Source: Conus ventricosus
Taxonomy: Eukaryota > Mollusca > Gastropoda > Neogastropoda > Conidae
Assembly (NCBI GenBank): GCA_018398815.1
Contig: CM031618.1
Coordinates: 48,346,813 to 48,410,812 of the forward strand
Direction of reading: 5' to 3'
Length of the DNA stretch: 64,000 nt
Shown here: positions 35,333 to 48,161 of the stretch, one piece after another
Layout: each line of letters begins with the position of its first letter
Position numbering within the stretch: position 1 is the first letter of the stretch
The notes under the pieces: generated by a model
The model's input: only the letters and a program-made list of their open reading frames with translations
Told to the model about the DNA's origin: nothing
Databases searched by the model: none
Translations under genes and position numbers: made by a program

Positions 35333-37199
35333 CAAGCAGAGCCTTTGCCAAAGACCACAGTGGGCCGGTTGGGACAGTTTCGATAGACTAGAAGTTGGTA
35401 ATAATACAAACAACTTCCTCCCTTCACCTGCCGATGTAAACAGGAGGTGATTTAAAATTCAACAATAATTAGACTTTATTGAAATTAAAAACAAATGAGG
35501 AGTGATTGCTGAAGATGATAGTTAAAATTAAAAAAGAATACACATGACCGCGTGGGGAAGTTGCTCACAATGTCACTCTTGTTTGCCCACTTGCTATTTT
35601 TTTTTTATGTCACAAAAGTACTCTAAAAAATGATATCTTAAGTGTGGCGCTCTGGAGTGCATGCGATGTAGTGTTTGTCAAGAAATAAACTTGTGGCTTG
35701 ATGATGCCTCCATGGGGGGATCTTCTGTATCACACCGTCTCCTCCAGCATTCCTGACTGGCCTCGTCTCTTGACTATTGATGTGGACTTGGGTTGATGAT
35801 TGTAGACGGATTGAATGACGACTCGACAGGAAAGGAAGCAACATGGAAACCTGCAAAGGACGAATTGTCGAGGTCCCGATCTACCTAACAATTCCCTAGA
35901 CACCAATTCACACTCCAACCACACGTTTACCATTACACTATCTTGCGCTACGGACCTCCATTTCCATAATGCGAAAAATTACTTAACCAATTTCCTTTAA
36001 CATTTTCTTCTAATGCTAGGGCTTCATGAATAAATAAAATTCATCAAGACAAAGCTAATTCTCGACGTTCTCGCATCTTTACAATTTATAACACCATTAT
36101 TCTAACCGTGGATCGCATTCGACATTACCTGCATTTTAACATTTGCAATTACAACATTCCTTTTCCTTTTCTTTAGGATTTGCACGTCATTTTCATTTTC
36201 ATATAATCTCACATAATAATAAGAATATTGCTTCAACATTGCGTTATATCAGTTCAGCATTTCAGGACATGTTTTTTTTCGCCCAGATTTCACATATCAG
36301 CTGTAAATAAATCAGCCGTTACGCGACGATTGTGCCGAGATAAAAGAATGGCCGTGGTTAAACTTCACGGACCAGGGTGAGTATGGGAGTCAGTGTGCGA
36401 GAGGAAAATGACTGCTCCACGATCAGAAATATATGCTGTACCTCGGATCTAATTTGTTAAATGTCAGCTTAAGTTAAATATTTTGTTTCAGAATTTTGTA
36501 GTGATCGCGGACAATAGAAAAATACGATTATATTCAAAAAGGCATTACTGATCAAGCGGATTTGAAAGGGAAAGAAATGAATGTGTAATCGCCTTACACG
36601 TATCAAACTACATTAGGCTGATTAGTTGTCCGGGCGGGTTCGACCTCTTCAGATGAAGTAACACACATCCTCGCCATAGTTTCCGGATCCTCAATTCTTC
36701 AATGACAGCACTTCCACTCAGTACCTGGCCTAGTACTGACACTTGCTAGATCTTGAGGTAGCTGAAATCAATGGTCACCTGCTTGACAATTACAACGTGA
36801 CTCTGACGGGCAAGTCCCAGGCAGCGAGTGAACGTTAGAAAAATTTCCTCCACTGCGCTTTGCGCGTGTATTGAATTATGATTGGTGGTGTTCATGCAGT
36901 AAGATTTTATTTATATAACAATTTCCTGTGGGTGTTTTTAAATGTGAAGGAATTCCCTCATCACAGGGTTCAAAATCGGAAAAATGACTAGCGAAATGCA
37001 GATGATTAAAAATCGTTACTTTTTGAAGATTTTGACAGCAGTCGAATGCGGTAAGGTTGAAAGATGACGTCATGCGAATGTGATGACGAGATGTTATTAA
37101 TGAAAAGGTTCGATCTGTTGATACGCTGCCCAACACACACACAACACACACACAGAGAGAGAGGAGAGAGAGAGAGAGAGGAGAGAGTGACGGGAGAGA
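35328..37199. repeat. 1.86-kb tandem unit, copy 1
   Basis: Matches 37200-39060 from end to end: a TTTGCCAAAGACCACA start, CGATAGACTAGAAG (35382), TGGGGAAGTTGCTCACAATGTC (35552), ACTATTGATGTGGACTTGGG (35772), TTTCCTTTTCTTTAGGATTTGC-like sequence (36168), a GGGTGAGTATGGG segment (36374), AAGCGGATTTGAAAGGGAAA (36554) and TTGATACGCTGCCCAACACAC (37118). It contains no recognised gene; the short minus frame at 35730-35933 is unassigned. Confidence 0.85.
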
Positions 37200-39060
37200 G
37201 TCACGCGCAGAAAGCTTTGCCAAGACACAGTTGTGACGGGTGGTGACAAGTTCGATAGACTAGAAGATGTAATAAAACAAACATTCCTCCCTTCTCCTTC
37301 CGATGTAAAACGAGAGGTGATTTAAAATTCAAACAAAATTAGAATTTATGGAAATTTCAAACAAATGATGAGTGATGCTGAAGATGATAGAGTAAAAAAA
37401 AAAGAAAATCCACACAGACCTGCGTGGGGAAGTTGCTCACAATGTCACTCTTGTTTGCCCCATTGGCTATTAATGTCACAAATGTACTCTTAAAAATGAA
37501 TCTAAAGTGTGGCGCTTAGATGGATGTGCCTGCGATGTAGGGTTTGTCAAGATAACTGTGTCTTGATGGTTGCTCCATGGGGGGATCTCTGTTCACACGT
37601 CTCTCAACATTCAACTGAGGACTCGTCTCTGACTATTGATGTGGACTTGGGATGTGATGATAGTATAGACGGATGAATCGAGACACGACAGGAAAGGAAG
37701 CAAACAGGAAACTGCCAAGGACGAATTGTCTAGTCCTCGATCTACATAACAATTTCCCTAGACACCAATCACACTCCAACACACTTTTACATTAAACTAT
37801 CTGCGTACGATCTCCATTTCAAACATAATGCGAAAATTTACTTTATACCAATATTCCTTTTTACATTTCCTTCTTAAATGCTAGGCTTCATGAATATTAC
37901 AATTCTCATAGGACAAGATAATTCTCGGACGTTATCTGCATCTTTGCATTTTATACCAATATTTCAACACGAGATGCATCTCGAATTACTGCATTTTTAC
38001 ATTTGCAATTACAAACATTCCTTTTCCTTTTCTTTTAAGAATGCACGTCATTTTTCATTTTCAAATAATCTCACATAATAATTAAGAATAGCTTCAACAT
38101 TGCGTTTTATCAGTTCAGCATTCAGACATGTTTCGCCAAAATTTCAATATCAGCATTGTAATAAATCACGGCGTTACGGCGACGATTGTTGCCGGATAAA
38201 GGAATGGCGTGGTTTTCAACTTCATGACCAGGGTGAGTACGGTGTGTGTGTGCGAGATGAAAATTGGACTGCTCCTCGATCAATAATGTAGCTGACCACC
38301 GGATCTAAAATTTGTTAATGTCAGCTTTTTAGGTTAACTATTTTGTTTCAGAATTTGTTGTGATCGCGGAACAAAGATAATACGATTATATTTCAAGTCA
38401 TTTATGAATCAAGCGGATTTGAAAGGGAAAAAAAAGGAATGTGTAGTTAACCCATATCAAACTACATTAGCGCTGATTAGTTGACCGGGCGGTTCGACCT
38501 CTTAAGATGAAAGTACACATTTCCTCGCCATGGGTTCCGACCTCCTTCAACTCTTCAAGCAGCACTTCCACTCGTCCTGGCTAGTACTGACACTTGCAAA
38601 GATCTTGAGGTAGACTGGAAATCCTTGAGTCACCCAGCTTGACATTACACGTGACTACCTGATGAAGGCACAGGCAGTCGAGTGAACCGTTAGAAATTTG
38701 CTCACTGCGCTTGGCGTTTGCTATGACTTTATGATTGGTGGTTGTTCATGGCAGCAAGCTTTTATTATATAAAACTTTCATGTGAGTGTTTTAAAATGTG
38801 AAGGAATTCCATCATCACAGGTTTCAAATTCGAAAAATGACTAGCGAACATGCTGATATAAAAATCTTTAACTTCTTGAAGCTTTTGATAGCAGTTCCAA
38901 TGCATAAGTGTGAAAGATTCGTCATGCGAATGATGACGAGATTTTTATTAATGAAAGGTTTAGATTGTTGATACGCTGCCCACAACTCACACACACACAC
39001 ACACACCACACACCACAACACACACACACACACACACACAAACACAGTCAATTAGGGGAA
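37200..39060. repeat. 1.86-kb tandem unit, copy 2
   Basis: Second copy, differing from the first by very many one-base indels and some substitutions. It ends with GATACGCTGCCCACAACTCACAC, a CA repeat (38983-39040) and a GA repeat (39079-39100). Indel-dominated divergence is what raw long reads give, so one or both copies may be unpolished. No gene recognised; the 63-codon frame at 38100-38291 is not conserved in copy 1. Confidence 0.85.
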
Positions 39061-39289
39061 TCCTCCGCCGAGCGAAGAGAGAGAGAGAGAGAGAGAGAGG
39101 AAAGCAGGGGGAATCCACTACCCAGTGCCCAGCGCATGGATGCTGAGTCTGCGCCTCTTTCCTTCGGAGACTTGACGTCTCCTCAATCTACAGTCAGCAG
39201 TGGTGTCTGAAACGCGGTACCTGTCCCATTTTCTTCCGGGGTGTCGGCCTTGTGACGGACACTCTCGTGGGCGGCAGCCTACCAACCTT

Positions 39290-39985
39290 ATTGACATCAA
39301 GTCATCGTCACGTGATCGGCTCTGTCCGTGTGTGTCTTAACGCACAATCGGTTGGGAAGAAGTCCAAGAGCATTGACATTGTGGAGTTTTAGCCGTGATG
39401 AGAATGTGGATATTATGTTTCTGACCGAGACATGGCTGAAGACTCATGGCGATGATCCAAGCTACGGACCTTACTCCTGCGGGTTACTGTTCTCATGTCT
39501 CTTCTCGAGCTACGAGGGCGGGGGGTGTGGCCGTTACTGGTAAGAGAACACTTTCCCGTCGTGATCAGTACATCTTTCTCTTTTGCCCATAACAGTTTTG
39601 TGGTTATCCAGCTGACTTTGAACACTCCAGTTTGTGTGCATTTCTTCTGTGTGTATAGGCACCCCCAGCAAAGCAAACAAGTTGACTGATACTATGTTCT
39701 ATGCTGAATTTAGTGATATGTTAGCCACTCTTCAAGGGATTGTTGTCATTGTTGGTGACTTTAATTTTCATTATGATAAGCCTGATAGTTACAGTATTGT
39801 GCGCATGGTGGACATTTTGTCCACTTTTGGTCTGAAGCAAGCTGTTTCAGAGCCCACCCACAGGTCTGGTCACATCATTGACTGGGTGCTGTTTCGTTCT
39901 GATGACAATGTGTTTCGTTCATGTTATGTCTCTCAAAACTTGACTTTCTGACCATTTTGCTGTTCTGTGTGACTTGGATGTGCGG
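39290..39985 (+). pseudogene. LINE endonuclease domain (CR1/L2-like)
   Basis: Motifs in order are SLNAQSVGKKSKSID (from about 39331), FLTETWLK (39418-39441), a GGGV-type turn near 39520, HFPVVISTSF (about 39550), VIVGDFNFHYD (about 39745-39777), HIIDWVL (about 39874-39894) and DHFAVLCDL (about 39950-39976). These are the metal-binding and catalytic positions of apurinic-type endonucleases. At least three frame changes interrupt it. Confidence 0.85.
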
Positions 39986-40199
39986 CGGCCGATGCGGCAG
40001 CAGAGTATCGAAAGGTTAGAAATCTCCGTGCGATTGATTTGACTGTGTTCAGGCATGATGTAGCTGCTCTGGCTGCTGGCGTCGCCCACGCCATCCGCTG
40101 ATCAGTTGTGTGATGAGCTCGTTCCATCCTTGACGATCATGCCCCAGCAGCGCAGCGCAAGGTCCCTCAGCGTCACTCCACTCCGTGGTATAATGCTGT

Positions 40200-42175
40200 C
40201 GCTTCTGAACTCCGTGCTTTAAAGCATGACAAGCGACAAGCTGAGCGGCAGTGGCTGCGCTCTGGTTTGGTCATTCACAAACAAATTTTCTGTTCGTTAA
40301 AACACAAGATAATCGTCTTGTCGACAAGGCAAAGACTGTGTATTTCAATGCAAAGATAAATGCTTCTACCACTTGTAGGCAGTTGTTTTCAATCACAAAC
40401 ACGCTAATGAATAAGACCCGTTGTACTGCTCTCCCTTCTTCTCCGTCTCGTTATTACCTCAGAGGTTCTGCGACTTCTTTGTGTCCAGGTGTCCGCCATT
40501 CGAGGCAACATTGACATGTCAGCCAGTGCAGGTGTTCCTGTTAATGACGATCCAGTGTCCTTCAGTGGTACCCCCTCCTTCAGTTCAGCCCGGTTGAGGC
40601 TAGCACGGTCCTTAAGACCATCCGCAGTATGACCCCTACTCCCGTGACCTTGACCCTGTTCCTACACCTCTCTTACTTGAGTGCATTGATGACATTCTCC
40701 CTGTCTGACACATGATGATCAATGATTGCTTCCAGTCCGGCACCTTCCCTAGTGTTTTTAAGCAAGCTATAGTCAAGCCGCTTTTGAATGAAGCAGGATC
40801 TGGACCCAAACAAGCTCAGCAATTATAGACCAGTCTCCAACCTTTCATTTCTTTCGAAATTGTTAGAGAAGTTAGCTTTGCAGCAGATGCTGGAGCACGT
40901 GTCTAGGTATGACCTTTTGGCGCGTTTTCAGTCTGCGTACCGTGCTCATCATTCCACTGAAACCGCTCTCCTCCGCGTTCTAAACGACCTTCTTGTTGCT
41001 TCGGACGATTCAAAGTCTCCCTTCTCACGCTGTTAGATCTGAGTGCCGCGTTTGACCCATAGATCATGGAATTCTTCTCACCCCGTCTCAGACACGTTTT
41101 TGGCATTGATAACGTAGCGCTTTCTTTCCTGCAATCATACCTCTCTGGACGTAGGCAGACCGTTCGATCCAGGCTTTTGTTTCTAAACATAACCTCTCAA
41201 GTTTGGAGTTCCACAGGGCTCAGTTCTGGGCCTCTGCTGTTTCTACTGTACACAAAACCACTTCCCAACGTAATTGATAGTCATTCAGTCTCTCACAGTG
41301 AATTTGCTGATGATACTCAGCTCTACAACTCTTCTTATCCAATCAAATCCATAGACTTCTTTCTACCAGTGAAAACTGCATCTCTGACGTGAAACGGTGG
41401 ATGACCCAAAACAAGCTCCAAACTAAATGATTCAAAGACAGAAGCTCTCCTGGTTGGCGGTAGGGGTGAATCGGCCAGGCCCTCAAAATCACTATTGGTC
41501 ACAGCGAAATAGCATTCTCCACATCTGTAAGGAACCTAGGAGTCATGTTTGATGAAGATCTGTCCATGAAACCTCATGTAAACAAAGTTTGTCAGGTAGC
41601 GTATCACGAGTTAAGGAAAATTAGCACTATTCGCCACTATCTTTCACAACAGGCCACTCAGACTCTTGTTATTCACTTGTTCTGTCTCGTCTTGACTATG
41701 GAAATTCTCTTGTTGCCGGCATCCCTGACACTCTGCTAAACAAGCTCCAAAAAGTTCAAAATAGTGCTGCTAGGTTAGTTTTTAGATGTCCAAGAGAACT
41801 CACACCACTCCACTCCTTCGAGCCCTGCATTGGCTCCCATCGCCCAGAGAATAGATTATAAACTTAGCATTATGTGTTTCAACGTCATCAACCAAACCGC
41901 ACCGCACGCACTCAAAGAAATTCTCACAGTCTACACCCCCTTAGATCTCTCCGTTCATCTACTGACACTAAAACGTTCAAGGTTCCCCGACGCAACAAGA
42001 AAACTCAAGGACAGCGTGCTTTCTCTTACATCGGCCCTATAACATGGAACAGCCTGCCTCTCCATGTACGAAATTCTAATTCCCTGACACAGTTCAAAAG
42101 CTCCCTTAAGACCCACTCTTTCGATCGCCTTTCCCGCTCGCTAGTGAGATGCAGCTGCTTGCTTTGCACATGTAC
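40200..42175 (+). pseudogene. LINE reverse transcriptase and C-terminal region (CR1/L2-like)
   Basis: Readable motifs are LSNYRPVSNLSFLSKLLEKL (40814-40873), ARFQSAYRAHHSTETALLRV (about 40920-40980), DLSAAFD (about 41036-41056), a GLSSGPLLFLLYTKPL segment replacing the usual PQGSVLGP box after a frame change (about 41217-41265), the catalytic FADD at 41303-41314, NLGVMFDEDLSMKPHVNKVC (41534-41593) and KLQKVQNSAARLVFRCPREL (about 41744-41805). It ends with RSLRSSTDTKTF and ITWNSLPLHVRNS-type motifs. The enzyme would copy its RNA at a nicked target. Broken into more than six frames. Confidence 0.85.
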
Positions 42176-42422
42176 ATAATGACTGATTTTGATGAGTGTT
42201 ATACATTATTGAGTTTCAGACACCTTAACCATGTACAGTTAGTTATCTTGTATATTTCTTATCCCTTATTTTATTACTATTTGTATTGTGAGTATGTGGA
42301 TTGTGAGTTTTGTAGTGTGCTACGTATGAGTATATATGCACGAAATGCCATTGTAAACGCCACGAGCTTCTTGACAAGAAAGGTGTGTGCGTATAAATTA
42401 ATCACTATTATTATTATTATTA

Positions 42423-42585
42423 AAGAGAGAGCTAGAGTAGAGAGAGGAGAGAGAGAGGAGATCGAGAGAGAGAGAGGAGCAGAGAGAGTAGAGAGAGAAG
42501 CAGGATAGCTACTCGAGAGACAGACAGACAGACAGACAGAGACAGAGATACAGAGAGAAAAAGAAAAGGGGAGAGAGAGAGTTAT
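42423..42585. repeat. GA/GACA microsatellite
   Basis: Interrupted GA repeat followed by CAGA/GACA units, immediately 3' of the LINE tail. Confidence 0.9.
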
Positions 42586-42679
42586 GAACAGACATCTGCC
42601 CGTGCAGTTTTGGCATGCAATCTTGCTGGTCAAACAGCAGACTAAATCTTCCGCCCTGTTTGTCCTGCAGGGACACTTA

Positions 42680-43262
<583 letters not shown>

Positions 43263-43687
43263 TATCTATTATCTATACTGCTTTTATAAGCTTCCAAAAA
43301 GCATTTGATTGTTGCTTCGATCTATTTGGCTGGAAGAATGGCGTTTAAAGATGACTGTTTCAAGCTGTGAAGAGCATGTTAAAAACAAAACAAACAAAAA
43401 CAAAACAACAACAACAAAAAGAAAAGAAAAAAACACACTAAATTGTCGTTTGCATTTCTTTCTTTCCGTAATATTTTATTCCTTCCATCATGTTTTCTAT
43501 CCTTCTTTGATGTTTTCATTCTTTCCACGTTGTTTTCTCCTATTCTATTATGAACTTCTTTCCTTCTATCTCGCTTTCTGTCCTTCTATGTATTATAATT
43601 ATCCCATCATTTTTCAATCCTTTTAAACTGTTCGTTCTCCTTTTAAATTGTTTCCCCGTCTGTCATTTTTTCCTACCTTGTTTGTTG

Positions 43688-43690
<3 letters not shown>

Positions 43691-43739
<49 letters not shown>

Positions 43740-44048
43740 TGTGTTTTACATCTTGTGTCCTCCCGTCGTGTGTGTGTGTGTGTGTGTGTGTTAATCCTTA
43801 TTTCAGGTGTTGTGACCTTCTTCTACAACTTCTTTCTTTTCGTCATATCTCCTTTAATTCCGTCAAGTTTCCTGTCTATCATGTCTCTTTCTGTCAGATC
43901 TTGGTTTCTTGTTTTGTCTTTTTTCCTTTCATGATGTCTTTTTTTTTTTTTTTAACTGGTCATCCGTGACGTCTTCTGTTTTGCAAAGTCTTCTTTCTGT
44001 CATGTTTTTCTATAGTGTCCTCAGTGATGTCTAGCCGAGGATAGGCGC

Positions 44049-44083
<35 letters not shown>

Positions 44084-44160
44084 TAATACAAATAGTAACA
44101 ATAATAACAATAAGAAGAAGAGAAGAAGAAGAGAAGAAGAAGAAGAAGAAGAAGAATAAT
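43691..44160. repeat. GT, AAT and GAA microsatellites
   Basis: GT arrays at 43691-43745 and 43770-43792, AAT array at 44049-44090 and GAA array at 44113-44157. Between them is T-rich sequence without a gene. Confidence 0.9.
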
Positions 44161-46473
44161 GATGATGTCTTTCGCTCGTCATTTTTCCGTTATGTCTTCT
44201 GCTCTTCCGCCATCTCTTCTTTCCTTTATGTCTTCTATCCTCTTAGTTAAGTTCACACAAGTCGGCAGACAGATCTTCAGACTTAACATGGGACGGTAAT
44301 AAGTTTTCCATGGAAGGGAAGTAATCAACTGAGTCCTGTATGTGTAAAGGGACGCTATCTCCAGCATTGTCGGTTTTTTTTTGTTGTTTTTTTTTTCGTT
44401 TTTTCCCCCGTTTTTTTCTTTCTTTTTTCAACATCCGTAAGGTGAACAGAATATTAGTCAACTACTCTAATTATTCGTTCCCAATGACGTCATTCACGGA
44501 GGAATTGCTGTCTGTCATCCATTTCTGTTGTGACACGAGGAATTACGATCACTGCTTCAGTCCCTGCCGGACTGGCAGATATCATATCCCTTGTGTCGTG
44601 AGTTCTGGTCATCTTCTGTATTCAATGGGCGAATTTCTCTCCCCTTTTACACTGATAGGGACTGGGGAAGAGAGAGAGAGAGAGAAGAGAGAGAGGAGAG
44701 AGAGAGTGTTTCCTTGTTTGTATGTTGGGGATGGGAGTAGTATGTGGCAGACCGGATATGAATTTGCTTGAAGGAGCACGCGCATGCGTGTCTGTGGTTA
44801 TGCAAATCATTATGCATACATATTTGTGAGATTGTATTGATGTTGTTGTTGTTTTTTGAGGCACTGTTGCAAAAACGGCCACAGATGTCCTTCCCACACC
44901 CCAGTCCCCTACTCCGATCCTCCTCCTTCTCTCTCTTCCCTTCCCCAAGATAGGTCTCACACATGTCATTGTTTATTGGACGGAAAGGGGTGGGAAGGGA
45001 AGGGGAGGGATAATGCATAACTGGGGAAAACAAACAGCCAACAAACACACAAACAAACAGATTTACGTCTTCACAGGAACAAATTTGTCTGAAAAACAAG
45101 TCAGCATCTCGTATCACGAAAATGAAAGCAACACTGACTTCTCCATCATAAATCACAAGAACAAGAACAAACAAAAAATAAACAAATAACAAATAAAATG
45201 GCGGAATCAGACGGAGTTTAGTTGTGCAAGGCATCCAAATCTCGCGCGCTGCACGAGAACAATGGCGATTGTTCGAGCACATCAGGTCATATTCCATGCT
45301 TCATTTTCCAGATGCTCCCTCCGTCACGCATCAACAACCTGGAGTAAATCAAGCCTATGAGAACCAGGTAATTTGCAGTATTGGTCAGGAAGTTCTGTCA
45401 TGAGTCGGCCGAATGTTCTCGAGCATTTAGGCAAATTAAGGGTAGTTTTGCTGTTGTTGAGAGCAAGTTCCTTGGATTCTTCAAGTGTGCGAACTCAGGC
45501 ATCACCAGTGGGGAATACCCGAGTCGTATACTGAAGGAGGGAGAGTTACTGGGGAGTGGTTCGCATGTCTAGGGTGGGGGGGGGGGGGGGGGGGTAGTAA
45601 CAAGAACATGCCGACCTGCCGGTCATGGGTAGAGGAGAGTGTCCACTTTGAGCACTGGCTATTCACTGGGTTCTCCAGTGGGCCTGAAGGGAAGGCGATC
45701 GTGTCAGGTGACCGTCACGGGTAGGTGACCGTCAGCCTGCAGGCAGAGCACAGTGACCATTCAGTCGTTCTTGTTCTGAGGAATGAATGGAAGGCTTCGG
45801 CCTATTGAGTGGTTTGCACCTTGTTGTCTATAGCGTGTAGTGAATCCTTGAAGCATCAGTCCTGGCTGGTAGAGAAGTCCAGGCTGTTAGTACAATGGGT
45901 AGCTTTGGGGAATCGAACATGAGTTTGAATAGGAGGTTATGCATTAACCACTTGGTACCCAAGTCTTTGTTGGCGCTAGCAGCTGTGGTGTGTGTGTAAG
46001 TGTAGGTGACTAGTGATTCCATTTCACGCGATCCTGGAGCTACAGACCCTGACGCAATGAAAAGCAGAGGTACTGAATGCCAAGGAGATTTCGCCGAACA
46101 GGCTAGAAGAGGATCGCGCAGATTTTCACGCGCTCCTTTAAGGACTAAAATGTGTGAAAGGTGCGCTGACCTCTTGTAAAGCCTAGAATGTGCGAACTAT
46201 CTGTCCCAGGTACTTTTGGCGAGCCACAAACGGCGGTCAAGAATGAGAGGGGCAGGAGTAGGTCAAGGGTTTTGAGTAATGCCTCCAGGGTGTTGCTGTT
46301 GTAGTGTGAAAAACAGACGTAGAACAATGGTAGGAGCAATGCCTACGGGCTGCTCTTGTAGTGGTGATGGTGTGAGCAGTCATCTGTTACGGACAGCTAC
46401 CGTGTAAACACTGTAGCTGGCCAGTTGTGTTATTGATTTTGATTGCCCAGCATAGGGCGTGGTTGAGTCTATG
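44161..46473. other. Unassigned sequence, no gene recognised
   Basis: Clean sequence with a GA block (44668-44707) and a G run (45575-45594). The longest frame, 216 codons on the minus strand (44647-45297), includes repeat-encoded Ser/Leu stretches at its end and shows no domain. Two GCAATGCCT...GGGC/GGTG...CTTGTAGTG-like half-repeats lie at about 46278-46365. Confidence 0.4.
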
Positions 46474-47564
46474 TGTCACACTGTCACTTTTGCACACATG
46501 CATTCATGACAGCATTTACTCCATACGCACACGCAATCTTTCCAATCAACCAAAAGGCGCACTACCGAATGTTTTTCTTCTCCCCCTCTCCTTCAGGGAA
46601 AAACACTTTACTAAATCACATCAAACAATTTATAAACAGATTTTATATATGTATCTCTCTTTACACTGAGAGATAAACTCAGTGATCCAAGTTTCTATAA
46701 AGTCATGGCCTTCAAACAACATTGGCCTAAAATCCAGACCAGGAGAATAAATAATTCTTTCACTCCTTGATGCTATACCTGCATCAAAATTTGGACTCGC
46801 GCCATACCATCATGATTCTCTGTCTCTCTGAGACAGTGTATCGCCCCCTTGAATTCTCCCGTCACTGGAGATACAAGCTCCGGCTTCTCTCCCTCGACTT
46901 CTTCTGTCACTGGAGTGACGAGTTCCCACTCCTCTCCCTCGTCTTCTCCTGTCTCTGGAGAGATGACGAGTTCCAACTCCTCTCCCTGGAGTCGTTAATT
47001 GCCGGGCTGAACTACTGGTGTGTTCCCCCACATCATGGCCATCCTTAACCCCCTCACGGGTGAAAGGTGAAGGGCGAAGGGTGAAGGGCTGAAACACGAA
47101 TAAGGTTCGTGTAAGTAACCTGCTTCCCAATTTAATTATGAATTCTTTCTTCTCTTTTCTTTAAGTTTTCCCCTGTAGCTTTCCCCAACTATCTATGGCT
47201 CACCTGGTAATGACTGGTCAGCAGTGAGGACCAGCGTCCTGACAGGTTCGAGTCTCTAGGCCATCTGCTGGGCTAAAACTGATTCTTTCCTCCCTCCTCT
47301 AGTGAGTGCATACTCAGTGTTCAAAACACATGACCAGCACCTTACCAGCCCTTGTTAAACTATCACTCAGTGGTCACTTTCACCCAATGACCACCGTTGT
47401 TTATTTCATGAGTCATTCTCACAATTATTTGGGGACGCCCGCTACACTAGTCAAGCCACATGAATATTCTTCCTTTTTAGTAGTGGCATGGGGAAATGAT
47501 TGATATCACTAACTACATGTGATGGAGCGTCACATGCCTTGATGTGAGGCTACGTCACATGACA
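46474..47564 (-). repeat. 3' LTR of family B copy 2 (clean reference copy)
   Basis: 1091 bp on the minus strand, beginning TGTCATGTGACGTAG (47564) and ending AGTGACAGTGTGACA (46474), so the ends are TGTCA...TGACA. Internal landmarks are a three-unit minisatellite of about 45 bp (46855-46990) and a tRNA-like segment with A-box and B-box sequences read on the plus strand (about 47197-47255). Copies at 1416-2620 and 9010-13108 align along the whole length. The sequence just outside is CTATG on the plus strand; its partner duplication lies beyond readable sequence. Confidence 0.8.
46855..46990. repeat. Three-unit minisatellite inside the family B LTR
   Basis: Three imperfect units of about 45 bp built from CTGTCACTGGAG, GACGAGTTCCCACTCC and TCTCCCTCGTCTTC. 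It is also visible, in reverse, in the LTR copies at 1880-1945 and 12590-12700, so the array is part of the family. Confidence 0.8.
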
Positions 47565-47580
47565 CCCCCCATCCTGGGAT
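47565..47580 (-). other. Polypurine tract of family B copy 2
   Basis: Minus-strand ATCCCAGGATGGGGGG directly abuts the TG of the LTR. It marks this LTR as the 3' one. Confidence 0.75.
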
Positions 47581-48161
47581 GAAAAAATTTTCTCCAGAAA
47601 ATTTTTTTTTAAAGGATATACAACTTCACTTAAAACACATCTTCAGCCATGAATCTCAAAATGTGTATCCATCACACATGTTTCACCAAATTAACAATCA
47701 ACGAATAGAATCAATCATCGTGATCCACCATAAATAGCATATTTCAAACTTTCAGTCTTTCCAAAAAAAAACGAAATTCATAATTGATCACCAATCTCAC
47801 AAAAATACATTTCACAAATTACATGGATAAAACAATCAGGGATATTAACAATTCAAAGTACAAATTGTCTTCATATATTAGATGTGAAGCACATATTTTC
47901 CCTTGATCTTTGTCTCACATCTATGTTACAAAACCCTCATGAAAATGAGATATTTCTAAGTGTAAATGTTTCTCAATAGACATGTGAACAAAATAAACAT
48001 AATCTAAACTTAGTTTTTTCCCCACATGTAATGTTATAGTCCATTGAAAAGTGAAACCTTTTCCATTGTTGACAATTAACTTATGAAAACAATAGGTTTG
48101 TCTCACTGCACAATCAAAAATGTGTATATACATTCTAAAGAGTTATTTGCTCATGACACAT
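47581..48161 (-). other. 3' noncoding region of family B copy 2, distal part
   Basis: AT-rich, without coding signal. Aligns to 8347-8913 of the + strand copy. Ends at the CACAT duplication next to the family A insertion. Confidence 0.65.
48157..48161. other. Target-site duplication, left (CACAT)
   Basis: CACAT lies directly before the TG of the left family A LTR. The same five bases follow the right LTR at 56110-56114. A 5-bp duplication is standard for Ty3/gypsy integrases. Confidence 0.9.

Larger units (their letters stand above)
39130..42422 (+). mobile_element. CR1/L2-like LINE, 5' incomplete, decayed
   Basis: A plus-strand endonuclease and reverse transcriptase in LINE order, ending in a 3' untranslated region and an ATT microsatellite tail (about 42404-42422), the usual tail of CR1/L2-type elements. 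No ORF1 is recognised upstream; the element starts next to a GA array. Protein-level breaks are frequent. The clade is inferred from the style of the reverse transcriptase and C-terminal motifs and from the tail. Confidence 0.85.

Noticed and set aside
38100..38291. 63-codon secreted-peptide candidate in tandem copy 2
   Set aside because: The equivalent stretch in tandem copy 1 does not keep the frame and no signal peptide is evident.
46745..47560. Free-standing tRNA-derived SINE
   Set aside because: The shared repeat has LTR-type ends, a polypurine tract on one side and a primer-binding site beside another copy. The tRNA-like part is internal, so an LTR explains it better.
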